Of a stretch of 64,000 nucleotides of DNA, positions 1 to 10,263 are shown in pieces. The position numbers and the translations under genes were made by a program. Numbering within the stretch: position 1 is the first letter of the stretch; each line of letters opens with the position of its first letter. This stretch comes from JAXDBM01 sp963709485 (GTDB lineage Bacteria > Desulfobacterota > Syntrophia > Syntrophales > Fen-1087): contig CAVPWE010000007.1 of assembly GCA_963709485.1 (NCBI GenBank), forward strand, positions 1 through 64,000, written 5' to 3'. A model generated the notes under the pieces. That model made no database searches and was not told the DNA's origin. It saw only the letters and a list, made by a program, of their open reading frames with translations.

Positions 1-1605
1 TGATCGATTATTTCCGTTTTCATGTCCGGAAATCCCCTGAGAAGGTCTGCCTGGTCGATCCCCTCAACCGGGAGGCGATCCTGGGCCAGAAGCCGGAACG
101 CCTGACCTACGCCGAGCTGAGCCGGGCCGTGGACGCGACGGCGGAGGCGCTGCTGGCGAAAGGCCTGGGGAAGGACGACATCATCATGGTCCAGCTTCCC
201 AACTGCTGGGAGCTGGCAATGCTCTACCTCGCCATTCCCCGCATGGGCGGGCTGATCTCCCCCATGCCCATGCAGTGGCGGTCCTCCGAGCTCGAATACA
301 TCGCCAAACTGACCGAGGCCGCTGCGATCATCACCGTCGGGACCTTCGGAAATTTCAACCATCGCGAGATGGCCGGGAACGTTCAGGCCAAACAGGCCGG
401 CCTTCGGGAGATCATCCTCCTGGACGAGATCCGGGAGATGGCCAGGGGCCCCGTCACGGGGAAGCTCGAAGGCATCGACATCGACCCCAACAACATCTTC
501 ACGCTCTGCTGGTCCTCGGGGACCGAGGCGGAGCCGAAGGGCTGCCCGCTCTCCCACAACAACTGGATCTTCCAGAGCACGCTCTGCTTCGAGATGGCGC
601 CGATCCACTGGGGGGACAACCTGATCACGGCCGGGCCCCTGGTGAACATGGCCTCCATCGGGACGGTCTTCATCCCCTGGATCATCGGCGGGGGAAAGAT
701 GGTCCTCCACCACCCCTTCGACGGGGGCGCCTTCGTCATGCAGCTCATGTCCGAGGAGATCCACTACACCCTGCTCGTCCCGGCCATCGTGAACGCCCTG
801 CTGAAGCACCCCATGGTGGACAAGTTCGACTTCAGCAAGATGCGGGCGATCACGATCGGCGCCGCCCCGCCGTCCCTGTGGTCTGTCCAGGAGCTGAAGC
901 GGCGCTGGGGCATCGAGTTCGCAAACATCTGGGGGCAGAACGAGGGGACGGCCAACGTGTCCGGGCAATTATGACATCCCCGACATGGAGATGCGCCTGG
1001 ACCACTTCCTCTATCTGGGAGCGGGAAGCAAGTGGGCCGGGAAGGCCACCCTGATGTCGCGGAATGTTTCCATGAAGCTGGTCAACCCCGCCGCCCCGGG
1101 CGGGCCGAAGGCGGAGGGTGACGTGGGCGAGCTCTGGTACCGCGGCCCCAACGTGATCCCCTGCTACTTCCGCAGGCCGGACCTGACGGCCAAGGCCTTC
1201 GACGGCGAGGGCTATTTCAACACGGGCGACCTGTTCCAGCTCAAGGACAACGACTGCATCGGCTTCTTCGAGCGGGCCAAGGACATCATCATTCGGGGCG
1301 GGTACAACATCAGCGCCCAGGAGGTGGAGAACATGATCCTGGGGCATCCGAAGGTGATGGATGCGGCGGCGGTGGCCATGCCCGACGAAAACCTCGGGGA
1401 GCGGACCTGCATCTACGTGGTCCCGAAACCTGGCGAGGCGCTGACCCTTGAGGAGATCAAGGCGTTCATGACGGAAAAGGGGATTGCCGTCTACAAGATT
1501 CCGGAGCGGCTCGAGATCATCGCGGCCATTCCCCGGAACCCCGTGGGGAAGATTCTCAAGAAGGCATTGCGGGAGGATATCAAGAAGAAGCTCGGCGTCG
1601 TCTGA
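1..1605 (+). CDS. AMP-forming acyl-CoA synthetase/ligase (5' partial, one frameshift)
   Basis: Activates a carboxylic acid as acyl-AMP and then acyl-CoA. The reading frame is already open at base 3, so the true start lies before the window. The N-terminal domain has the adenylate P-loop SSGTEAEPKG near 515-545. The C-terminal domain has the hinge and A8 motif (GDLFQ, then ERAKDIIIRGGYNIS, near 1227-1315) and a terminal GKILKK whose Lys is the usual catalytic residue. The frame changes at about 966, where one extra base sits between NVSG and YDIPD; both halves are otherwise continuous. The broken acyl-CoA dehydrogenase follows by 80 bases, which suggests a fatty or aromatic acid degradation unit. 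The substrate cannot be read from sequence. Confidence 0.85.
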
Positions 1606-1684
1606 TGCCGAAACCGCCGCGCTTTCGGGAAGACAGACCCCGGAGCGCGGGGGAAACCGATTTTATGAAAGCAGCGAGGTGAAC

Positions 1685-2839
1685 ATGTCTTTGCTGGAAA
1701 AGCACTACACACAGGAGCATCAGATTTTCCGGGAATCGATCCGCCGGTACTTCGAGCGGGAGGTGACCCCCCGCGTGGAGGAATGGGAGAAGGCCGGGAT
1801 CGTTCCCAAGACGGTCTGGAGGGACTTCGGCTCCCAGGGGTTTCTCTGCCCCTGGCTGCCCGAGGCATACGGCGGCGTCGGGGCGGACCTGCTCTATTCC
1901 CTGATCAGCATGGAGGAGAGGCGCAAAGACCCACAGCTCGGGCTTCCTCTTCCTCCTGCACTCCGACATCATCGTGCCCTACCTGGAGGCCTTCGGGTCT
2001 GAAAGGCAGAAACAGCGGTGGCTGCCGGGCTGCGCCTCGGGCGACATCATCACGGCCATCGCCATGACGGAGCCGGGGACGGGCTCGGACCTGGCCGCGA
2101 TCCGCACCACCGCGGTCAAGGACGGCGATCACTACGTCATCAACGGCCAGAAGACCTTCATCTCCAACGGCATCAACTGCGGCCTGGTGATCGTCGTGGC
2201 CAAAACCGACCCGGCGGCGAACCCGCCCTATGCCGGCGTTATCGCTCATCGTCGTCGAGGAGGGGACGCCCGGGCTTCGAGAAGGGGCGCAACCTGGAAA
2301 AGATCGGCTTCCACAGCCAGGACACGGCGGAGATGGCCTTTACGGACTGCCGGGTGCCCGCGGCCAACCTCCTGGGGCAGGAGGGCAGGGGATTCTACTA
2401 CCTGATGCAGAAGCTTCAGCAGGAGCGGCTGGTGGCGGCGATCGGGGCCCAGGTCATGGCCGAGGAGGCCCTGAGCCTGACCATCGATTTCGCAAAGACC
2501 CGCGAGGCCTTCGGCCGGCCCATCGGCCGCTTCCAGTACCTATCCTTCGAGCTGGCCAAGATGGCCACGGAGGTCGAGCTGGGGCGAACCTTCATGGAGA
2601 GCCTCATCCTGGACCACATGGAGGACCGGGAGATCGTCAAGAAGGTCTCCATGGCCAAGTACTGGATCGCCGAGATGCTCAACCGCGTCGTCGAGCGCGG
2701 CGTCCAGTTCCACGGGGGCTACGGCTACATGGAGGAATACCCCATCGCGCGGATCTTCCGGGACGCGCGGGTCTAGACCATCTATGCCGGGACGTCGGAG
2801 ATCATGCTGCTCATCATCAGCCGCGGCCTGGGGCTGTGA
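1685..2839 (+). pseudogene. Acyl-CoA dehydrogenase with three frameshifts and an in-frame TAG
   Basis: FAD-dependent alpha,beta-dehydrogenation of an acyl-CoA. All family landmarks are present: N-terminal helical domain with FLCPWLPEAYGG, the FAD-contact strand IAMTEPGTGSD, the TFISNG segment, and the C-terminal domain with REAFGRPIGRFQ and QFHGGYGYMEEYP. The frame is lost near 1920, 2235 and 2272, and a TAG at 2774-2776 replaces the expected Gln in RDARV(Q)TIYAGTSEIM; the frame then stays open to TGA at 2839. ATG 1685 follows a GAGGTGAAC ribosome site. The next gene starts with GTG at 2836, overlapping the stop, so the two look co-transcribed. Either a decaying gene or poor consensus sequence. 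Confidence 0.85.
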
Positions 2840-3459
2840 CCCGCATCGGCCTGCTGTCGGACAATCACGGCCGACTGCGGGCCCTGAAGCAGGCCATCGG
2901 CGCCCTGCGGCGGCGGGGCGCCGAACAGCTCATCCACTTGGGCGATTTCTGCGATTCCCTGTACCCGCGGGACCCGAAGGCGGTGCTCCGGGTCCTGATG
3001 GAAAACGGCGTCCTGGCCGTGAAGGGCAACAACGACTACATCGTCGAGAAGCGGCTAACTTTGAAAAACGGCCGGGACGGAGGCGATCCGGCCGGCGTCC
3101 GGACTTGGCTCCGGCAGATTCCCGTCCGGATCGTGGACGGGGATCTCTGCTTTGCCCATTCCCTGCCATTCGAATCCATCCGATCCTTCTACGAGCCCAT
3201 CGACGACGGTTCGACGCGGAAGGCGGCGGATGTCTTTCACAAGACGCCGCACCGCATCCTCTTCTGCGGCCACTCGCATCTGTCCGTTCTGTTCCGCCTC
3301 AGCGGGGACCGGGTGTCCCGGGAACCCCTGCCGGAGGACCGGCCGCTGGAACTCCATCCGTCCGAACGCTACATCATTGTCGTCGGCGCCCTCGAACTCG
3401 GGTGCTGCGCCCTCTATGACCGCGAGAAAGGGGTCTACGAGCCGGTCCGGATCTTCTGA
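2836..3459 (+). CDS. Metallophosphoesterase, YfcE/MJ0936 type
   Basis: Small calcineurin-like phosphodiesterase of about 207 residues. Metal ligands are visible in order: SDNHG near the N-terminus, HLGDFCD, VKGNND, a lone FAHS histidine and the terminal GHSH. This is the layout of the YfcE/MJ0936 family, which hydrolyses small phosphodiester model substrates and whose physiological substrate is generally unknown. GTG 2836 is chosen because it opens directly into the first beta strand (TRIGLLSDNHG) and overlaps the dehydrogenase stop codon, indicating translational coupling. Confidence 0.8.
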   Translation: MTRIGLLSDNHGRLRALKQAIGALRRRGAEQLIHLGDFCDSLYPRDPKAVLRVLMENGVLAVKGNNDYIVEKRLTLKNGRDGGDPAGVRTWLRQIPVRIVDGDLCFAHSLPFESIRSFYEPIDDGSTRKAADVFHKTPHRILFCGHSHLSVLFRLSGDRVSREPLPEDRPLELHPSERYIIVVGALELGCCALYDREKGVYEPVRIF

Positions 3460-3733
3460 AACCTCTTTGACTTATCTATTGATTCGAAGCTATTCAAAGT
3501 CATCGCACCGGTCCAAAGTGGATTTGGAGGTAGAAAAACTTGCAAATAATTAAGATAAAAAGGAGATGAATTTAACGAAATTTGATAATGGCTCAATGTG
3601 TCATATAAGGGGATGCTGACAGAGCCATGGTGGAAATGGCCATATCAGCACGACACTCATCTTCATCAAGTCGGCGATTCATCGCAGACGAAGTACAAAT
3701 GAAATATGAGAGAGGATTTTGGAGGGAGGGATT

Positions 3734-6700
3734 ATGAGACGGTCAAGGCTGAACACCTTCTGGATGATTTTCCTCATCGGTGTTTTTCTCCTTTTCGCTT
3801 GTTTGGCCCATGCGGAGGCTCCCGCCATTACGGGATCCCAGCAGATGCAGGTCAATGCAAGCCAGATATTGACGGCATCGGGGGGTTGCTGGGGATTACG
3901 CCTGGACGCTGGTCAGCGGTGACGGCAGCCTTTCCGGATCCGGGGATTCCGCCACTTACACGGCCCCACCCACCAATCCCTACTGTGCCGGCGATCCAAC
4001 CATCCGGCTCACCGATGGCTGCGGTCAGTACGGCGAGATACGGATTGCGGTGAACGCGGTACAGGCAGAGGCGGGATATTGGGCAGGTGAAACATTTCCC
4101 GTGATTCCACCGCAGATCGACAATAATCCGGCCTCATTCTGTGCGTCAATAAATCTGAGCACGTGCTTTTTCCAGATATACAAAGCGCCCACTGCTTTGC
4201 AATGGACTGATTGATTATATTGGCGCGCTCTGTTCTCCGGGGCACAGCATTTTCCCGTGCGATGGGTCTATGTATTGGAAAAATGGCGATGGGGAATGCG
4301 GGGCGGAAAGAGCCGCCTGCAACCTGTCGAGATGTTCAGGCGGATGTGGTGTGGGTTTTCATGAAACGAGGACGGATGCCCAGAAGGAGGCCGGTTGCTG
4401 TCCGGCAGCCTTGTTGGAAGGCAGTGGCACAGATTCGGAGTCGAACGCCACCGGCAGCACCTGTCCCGAAAACGGTGTCAAGGCCGAGTCCTCCGCCAAT
4501 TTCCGGAGCGGGAATCTCTTTCATTCCCAGCAGGCGGGTCTGTTGACGCTTTCCTACAACAGCGTCGACACGAACAACGGGCCCCTGGGGAGGAAGTGGA
4601 CGCACAACTACAACCAAAAACTCACCGCCTTGGGCGACAGCCGAACGCTCGTATTGCGGACGAGAGGACGGCAATGTCTTCTACTTCCGGCTGTCTGGGG
4701 GCGTTTATTATCCCGAGGCCGTCACGGGCGACACCTCCCGGATCGTAAGAACGCCAACAACACTTATACCCGGACGCAGAAGAACGGCATTGTTCAGGAT
4801 TTTGATGCCACGGGCAAACTTGCCTCTATCAGGGACCGGAATGGAAGGACCACGACCCTCGCCTACAGCGGAACGGACCTTTCCTCCATCACCGACTTCA
4901 ACGGAAGAACTACGACGATCACCAGCATGTCGGGGAAGATTACCGGGATCGCCGATTCGATGGGGAGGACCTGGACGATCGGCTACGCGAACAGCCAAAT
5001 CGCGACGATCACCGATCCGATGGGCAATGCCCGGCGTTTTTCCTATGACGCCGACGGCCAGATGCTCGTCAAGGAAGACCCGGCGGGGCGTCGGATCACC
5101 TACGCCTACGACCTTTCGGGAAAGCTCCTGAGCTCCACCGACCCGGAAGGGGAAGACCCGGGCCATGAACTATGCCGGGACGGGACTGACTGCGCTCACG
5201 GAGAAGGACGGAGGCATCTGGACATACCGCTACGACCCTACATACACAGTGAAGACCGAGGTGACGGATCCCCGTGGCTACACCACCCGCTACAACTACG
5301 ACGACAGAAGGAACCTGATCAGAAAGACAGAGCCCGACGGGAGCTTCACCTCCTATACCTACGACGGCAACGGCAACCGGCTGACGGCGACCGATCCCGC
5401 GGGGAAGACCACCAACTATACCTACAATAGCAATGAACCTGGTGACGAGCGTCACTGACCCGAAAGGCAACACCACCCAATACGGCTATGATGCCAACGG
5501 GAACCTGACTTCGATCACCGCTCCGGGCGGTGCCGTCAACCGGCACAAGTACGACGCAAGGGGAAACATCATGGGCATCACCGATCCCCTGAACAAGACC
5601 ACGACTCTGGCCTATGACACCTGGAACAACCGGACCTCCATCACTGACTCCCTCGGCAAGACCACCGTCATGACCTATGACAATGCCGGCAACATGCTGA
5701 CCCGGACGGATCCGTCGGGCCACACCGCCACCTTCCAGTACAACGGCCTGAACCAACTGATCAAAGTTACGGATCCCAAAGGCTATGTCACGCAATTTAC
5801 CTATGACTTCAACGGCAACCGGCTGACGGCCACCGATGCCAACGGCAGGGTGACCCGCTATCTGTACAACTACCGAGATCAGCTCGCGCAGATCACCGAC
5901 GCCCTGAACAGCATCACTCAACTGACTTACGGGCCCGCGAATTGCGGAAGCGGGTGCGGCGGCGTGGACAAACTGACCGCCGTGACCGACGCGAAGCTTC
6001 ACACCACGGCCTTCGAGTATGACCCGGCGGGGAACCTGGTGAGAGAGACATCGCCCCTGGGCCGCGTGACCGCCTATATGTACGACGGCAAGGGCAACCT
6101 CACCACGAAGACCAAACCCGACGGCCGGACGATCGCCTACAGCTACGACCTCAACAACCGTCTGATCGGGAAACTTTACCCGGACGGCTCTGTCGCGGCT
6201 TTCCAGTACGACGACAACGGCAACATGACCTATGCGGGGAACCAGAACATCGCCTACAACTTTGTCTATGACGCAGACAACCGTGTCACCGGGATCACCG
6301 ACTCCAACGGCAGGACGATCCTGTATCAATATGATGCCGCGGGCAACCGGATTTCCATGACCGCGCCGGACAATGCAATGACCCATTACACCTACGACGC
6401 CCGAAACCGGATTGTCGCGATCGCCAATTCTTCCGGCAGCCATGTCTTTACGTATGACGCGGAGGGGCGAAGGGCGACCTTGACTTATCCCAACACGGTC
6501 AAGGCCACGTACACCTACGACAACAACGACAATCTGACCCGGGTGGCCCATGCCAAGGGCAATACGGCGATTGCCACCGTGAGCTATACCTATGACAAGG
6601 TCAACAACCGTTTAAAAAGAACCGATAAAACAGCCGTCACCTACACCTATGATGATATTTACCGCCTGAAAACCAGTTCTCGGGGAGAAACCTACAATTA

Positions 6701-7787
6701 CGATCCGGTGGGCAACCGAGCAACGGGTCCAACCGCTGGGACCACTTACAGCTATGATGACGACAATGAAATGATTGCCAAGACGGGGGCCGGCTATACT
6801 TACGATTACAACGGCAATCTCACCGGCAGGACGGAAGGAGCGACGACCGCCTATTATACGTATGACGATGAGAACCGATTGATCCAGGCGACGAGCGGCG
6901 CCGGCGTGATTGCTTATGCCTACGATCCCTTCGGCAGAAGGATCGGAAAGAACGTCAACGGAACCCTCACCACGTATGTTTATGACCATCAGAACATTCT
7001 TGCCGAATATGACGGCGGCAACAACCTCAAGGCCAGATACACGCACGGGGTCCATATCGACGAGCCTCTGGCAATCAAGCAGGGTGCAAGCCAATATTAT
7101 TACCATGCCGACGGATTGGGGAGCATTGTCAACCTGACCAATACCCAGGGCAAATCGGCACAGACCTACACCTACGATTCTTACGGGAACGTCACCCCGA
7201 CGGGAAGTGTCAGTCAGCCCTTTGCCTTCACCGGCAGGGAATACGACCAAGAGACCGGGCTGTACTATTACCGGGCAAGATACTTTGATCCCAAGGCAGG
7301 AAGGTTTATAACCAAAGACCCGATCGGGTTTAGGGGTGGGGATGTCAACTTTTATGCGTACGTCCAGAATAACCCCGTGAACAAGATCGATCCATCAGGT
7401 CTCTACGAGACACTTTTTGGTCGACATTATTTTGAAGGTGCTGATGGATGGCCTTGGTATGGTGGATGGCCCTTTACTGGCAGCCTGTTGCCTGGGTATA
7501 GTAATCAAGATAACATATGTTCTTATCCCGTTGAAATACTAAACAAAAATTCTTGTACAAAGAAATGTTGCAAATCGCATGATGATTGTTACACGCGATT
7601 TGGATGCAATGTCTCATCGATTCTATGCAATGTACTTAATCTCTCTGGAGCATGTCAAATGTGCAATCAGCAGGCGGCATATTGCATTATGCGTAACATG
7701 GGCGAAAATAATGATTGTGGCTCTTCTGACTTTTTGTACGGTAAAGCAGTTATAAGCAGCTGTTATGATATCACAAATGATCTTTGA
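3734..7787 (+). CDS. Secreted RHS/YD-repeat protein with phospholipase A2-like C-terminal tip (5' half frameshifted)
   Basis: ATG 3734 after GGAGGGAGGG encodes a Sec signal peptide (basic start, hydrophobic run, AHA-E cleavage site), then a cysteine-rich N-terminal part and more than 20 YD repeats (GRTTTxxYDxxGNL pattern). The frame breaks near 3890, 4210, 4655, 4740, 5155 and 5433; from 5433 it is clean for 784 codons. The RHS core closes with DPIGFRGGDVNFYAY and NKIDPSGL, the usual border with a variable toxin tip. The roughly 125-residue tip is AT-richer than the core and contains CCKSHDDC, an exact match to the phospholipase A2 His/Asp active-site signature, plus many cysteines. Likely a contact-dependent or secreted lipase toxin. 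The indels make current function doubtful unless they are sequencing errors. Confidence 0.8.
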
Positions 7788-7825
7788 AAATTGACACGTT
7801 TTCTGATCTCGGATAGAGGGGTCGA

Positions 7826-9030
7826 ATGAAAACAAACCCTACGTTCCGAGACTTGTATCGCTTTCCGGGATTTCGCGCCCGTGCCACGCTGAAACCCCAC
7901 CCGGAAGATCCGGAAGGATACATTGTCACCCTTGAGCGGCGTCAAAAAAAACGGTCTGTTCCGGTTGCGGGACAACGGCATGCGGTTATCGGGATCGCCG
8001 CACGCATCGGGTGCGGGATCTGGATGCCGGAGCCAGTCGCATCTATCTTGCGTTCGAGTATCGCCGGGTGGCCTGCCCGCGATGTAATGCCGTGAAGCGC
8101 GAGACCCTCTCCATGCTGGCCCGGTCGGCCCGGTTCACACAGCGGTTCGAGGACCGCATTGGGCAGCTCTGCCGCGAGATGACGATCAAGCGGGTTGCGG
8201 AGCTGAATCACCTGAGCTGGGACCAGGTATGGCGCATGGAGAAAGGCTACATGCGCAAACTGCTGGAACAGCATCCTCCTTCCGAACAGCTTCGGGCCAT
8301 CGGCGTTGATGAGGTCTCCATTCGGAAGGGCCACACCTACGCCGTCGTGGTTGCCGACCTGGATCAGCGAAGGCCCATCTGGCTGGACGGACAGGGACAC
8401 ACGGAACAGGATCTGAAACGGTTCTTCGACGCAATGGGCCCCGAGCGCTGCAGGACCATCGAGATAGCCGTCATGGACATGTGGAAGCCCTTTGGCAAGG
8501 CAACGCGCACACAGGCTCCCAACGCCCGGATCGTCTATGACAAGTTCCACATCATGCGTCATCTGTCAGACGCCCTGGATCAGGTCCGGCGCAGCGAGTA
8601 CAAGCGTGTCAATGAGAAAGAACGAAAATTTATCAAGGGGCAGCGCTATACGCTCTTGTCCCATAAAGCCAATCTGGACACGAAGGGCCTACGAGGCCTG
8701 CGCATGCTGCTGAAAGCCAACAAACGGCTTCACAAAGCCTATCTGTTGAAAGAATCCTTGGGTCAGCTCTGGGATTACAACCATCCCGCCTGGGCCCGAA
8801 AGTTCTTTGAGAACTGGAAAAGCCAGTTGCGCTGGCAGCGGCTCAAGCCCTTCGAGAAGTTCTCTGAAATGATTGAGCGCCACTGGGACGGAATCGTCAG
8901 TTACTGCCATCCGGACCATAAGGTTTCCCTCGGGTTCATGGAGGGCTTGAACAATAAGATCCGCGTCATCCAGCGCAGGGCATACGGCATCAAGGATCAG
9001 TATTCCCTCATGCTCAAGGTAATCACCTGA
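7826..9030 (+). mobile_element. ISL3-family transposase, frame change in an A8 run
   Basis: Encodes a DDE transposase of the ISL3 family: an N-terminal zinc-binding part (CSGCG, then CPRC), a helix-turn-helix segment, then the catalytic core with GVDEVSIRKGH (first Asp), VMDMWKPF (second Asp) and the C-terminal GFMEGLNNKIRVIQRRAYG (Glu). ATG 7826 starts the first frame, but the zinc finger and everything after are in the -1 frame. The switch falls in the A8 tract at 7944-7951 followed by C, which could be a -1 slippage site or an inactivating indel. The protein stops at TGA 9028-9030, about where the family ends. I could not identify terminal inverted repeats. It sits immediately behind the RHS toxin tip. 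Confidence 0.82.
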
Positions 9031-9162
9031 TTTATCAAAGAATCAGATGCTCAGTGCTAGATCGAGTGCACATGAAACCCAGTTAAGACACATGATTGTA
9101 AATGCAACTGATCTTCTATGCAGTGATGCAAAACAGATTTACATAGTAGGGAGTGGTAATTG

Positions 9163-9282
9163 ATGCAAGAAATTTCCAATAACTCTGCATTTAAGGGGTA
9201 TAAGGAAGGTATGAAGGTTGCTCTGGCACTGGGTCTTGGTGCCGTAGTGTGGTCAGTATTTAAAGTTATTGCACACACTTAA
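9163..9282 (+). CDS. Small single-span membrane peptide (39 aa), unknown
   Basis: ATG 9163 opens a short frame with a polar N-terminus (MQEISNNSAFKGYKEG) and a hydrophobic segment VALALGLGAVVWSVFKVI. AGGGAGTGG lies just upstream as a ribosome site. It ends at TAA 9280-9282, and the same frame then stays open through the 90-residue membrane ORF at 9298, so the two may be one broken gene. Its place behind the RHS toxin and transposase makes it a weak immunity-protein candidate. No family recognised. Confidence 0.4.
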   Translation: MQEISNNSAFKGYKEGMKVALALGLGAVVWSVFKVIAHT

Positions 9283-9297
9283 GACCCAACGGAACTG

Positions 9298-9570
9298 TTG
9301 TCCTACTGGCAAATTGGATATCCTGTTTCAATATTGCTTTCGGGAATAATGGGCCTGATTTTTCCTGATCGCCCGTGGCGATGGGGAACATACATCATTT
9401 GGGTACAATTCGTCATGGGGCTGATTATAACCAAGGGTGATTTGAATCAATTGTCTCTTGGAATAGTATTCTATATGTTACTTACTGTACCCTGCATTGG
9501 TCTTGGATATGCTGGCGCATGGGTTTCAGGAAAATGGAGAAAAAGAAATATCGGGAACAGTTCTAATTAA
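9298..9570 (+). CDS. Small membrane protein (90 aa), unknown; possible RHS immunity protein
   Basis: Predicted to have three hydrophobic segments (IGYPVSILLSGIMGLIF, YIIWVQFVMGLII, IVFYMLLTVPCIGLGYAGAWV) and a basic tail. The only start is TTG 9298 without a convincing ribosome site. It lies in frame with the preceding 39-residue ORF across a single TAA, so read-through of one substitution would give a protein of about 135 residues. Base composition is AT-richer than the chromosome, like the toxin tip. The stop codon (9568-9570) overlaps the target duplication of the downstream IS481-type element, so the insertion fell exactly at its 3' end. Function unknown. Confidence 0.45.
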   Translation: MSYWQIGYPVSILLSGIMGLIFPDRPWRWGTYIIWVQFVMGLIITKGDLNQLSLGIVFYMLLTVPCIGLGYAGAWVSGKWRKRNIGNSSN

Positions 9571-9574
9571 TAAC

Positions 9575-10039
9575 TATTGAGTACCAAGACATCGTTAACG
9601 TAAAAACGTGCCAACACATCGTAAACAGAATTTCTTTGACAATCGAATAGTCACCACGTGTCATTCTGTGAACACCAAATCAGATTCGGAGGTGTTCATG
9701 GGAGACAAAATCAAACAGCATCGGATCTTGGCCGTGCAGCGGTTAAAGAATGGAGAAAGCCCTGAATCACCGGATGAAGAAACCGGAGACCGGAAAATAT
9801 CATTTGGTGCGCCTCATTCGCAACGATTTGAAACTCAACATCTTCGGTGAGATATTCCCCGTTTCACCGGAACTCAAGCTCGAATATGTAGTGGCTACGA
9901 TCAATGTCAAAGAACAAAAACTGAAACTTTTCCTGGACAAAATACAGGTGGATGAATTCAGCTACAAGTTACGCTGAATAACCGAGTGTTAACGATGTCC
10001 TGGCACGAAAATCTGTTAACGATGTCTTGGCACTCAACA
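9575..10039 (+). mobile_element. Non-autonomous IS481-type element with internal deletion
   Basis: The ends are inverted repeats of about 50 bp: the left starts TATTGAGTACCAAGACATCG and the reverse complement of the right starts TGTTGAGTGCCAAGACATCG. Each end carries two copies of a GCCAAGACATCGTTAAC-like sub-repeat. AATAAC flanks both sides (9569-9574 and 10040-10045) as a 6-bp target duplication. Inside, ATG 9698 after GGAGGTG starts the helix-turn-helix N-terminus of an IS481 integrase (GDKIKQHRILAVQRLKNGE); this is joined in another frame to its C-terminus (KYHLVRLIRNDLK ... KLFLDKIQVDEF, ending TGA 9977). The DDE core is missing, so it must be mobilised in trans. Confidence 0.8.
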
Positions 10040-10106
10040 AATAACATTGGGTAACCCCTGCCATGTGGGCAATGGGGTCAAATCTTTACTCTTGACATTT
10101 CGAAGC

Positions 10107-10204
10107 TGACTTACGCCGGTAACGGGAACATCACCTACAACTTTGTCTATGACGCAGACAACCGGGTCACCGGGATCACCGACTCCAACGGCCGGACGAT
10201 CCTC
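10107..10204 (+). pseudogene. Orphan RHS-repeat fragment
   Basis: About 98 bp nearly identical to 6225-6322 of the RHS gene, including the same run encoding NFVYDADNRVTGITDSNGR. It has no start and ends abruptly before the GAF gene. It marks a second RHS 3' segment or a duplication whose remainder was lost, with the transposase and the IS481-type element lying between the two copies. Confidence 0.75.
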
Positions 10205-10263
10205 TTTGACTTTTCCGTTGTTTCAGGCTATTCGAAAATGTATCGATTGCCGGAGGTGATCCC

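Noticed and set aside
2774..2776. TAG in the acyl-CoA dehydrogenase as pyrrolysine or recoding
   Set aside because: The same gene has three frameshifts, the expected residue is Gln (one-base change from CAG), and no recoding signal is seen.
3540..3620. Short ORF after AAAAAGGAG upstream of the RHS gene
   Set aside because: Only 15 codons and no sign of conservation; probably chance.
5346..6551. 401-codon minus frame across RHS repeats
   Set aside because: Repetitive antisense of the YD repeats.
9057..9278. 73-codon minus frame opposite the small membrane ORF
   Set aside because: No ribosome site, no motif, and the plus-strand frame has a credible membrane segment.
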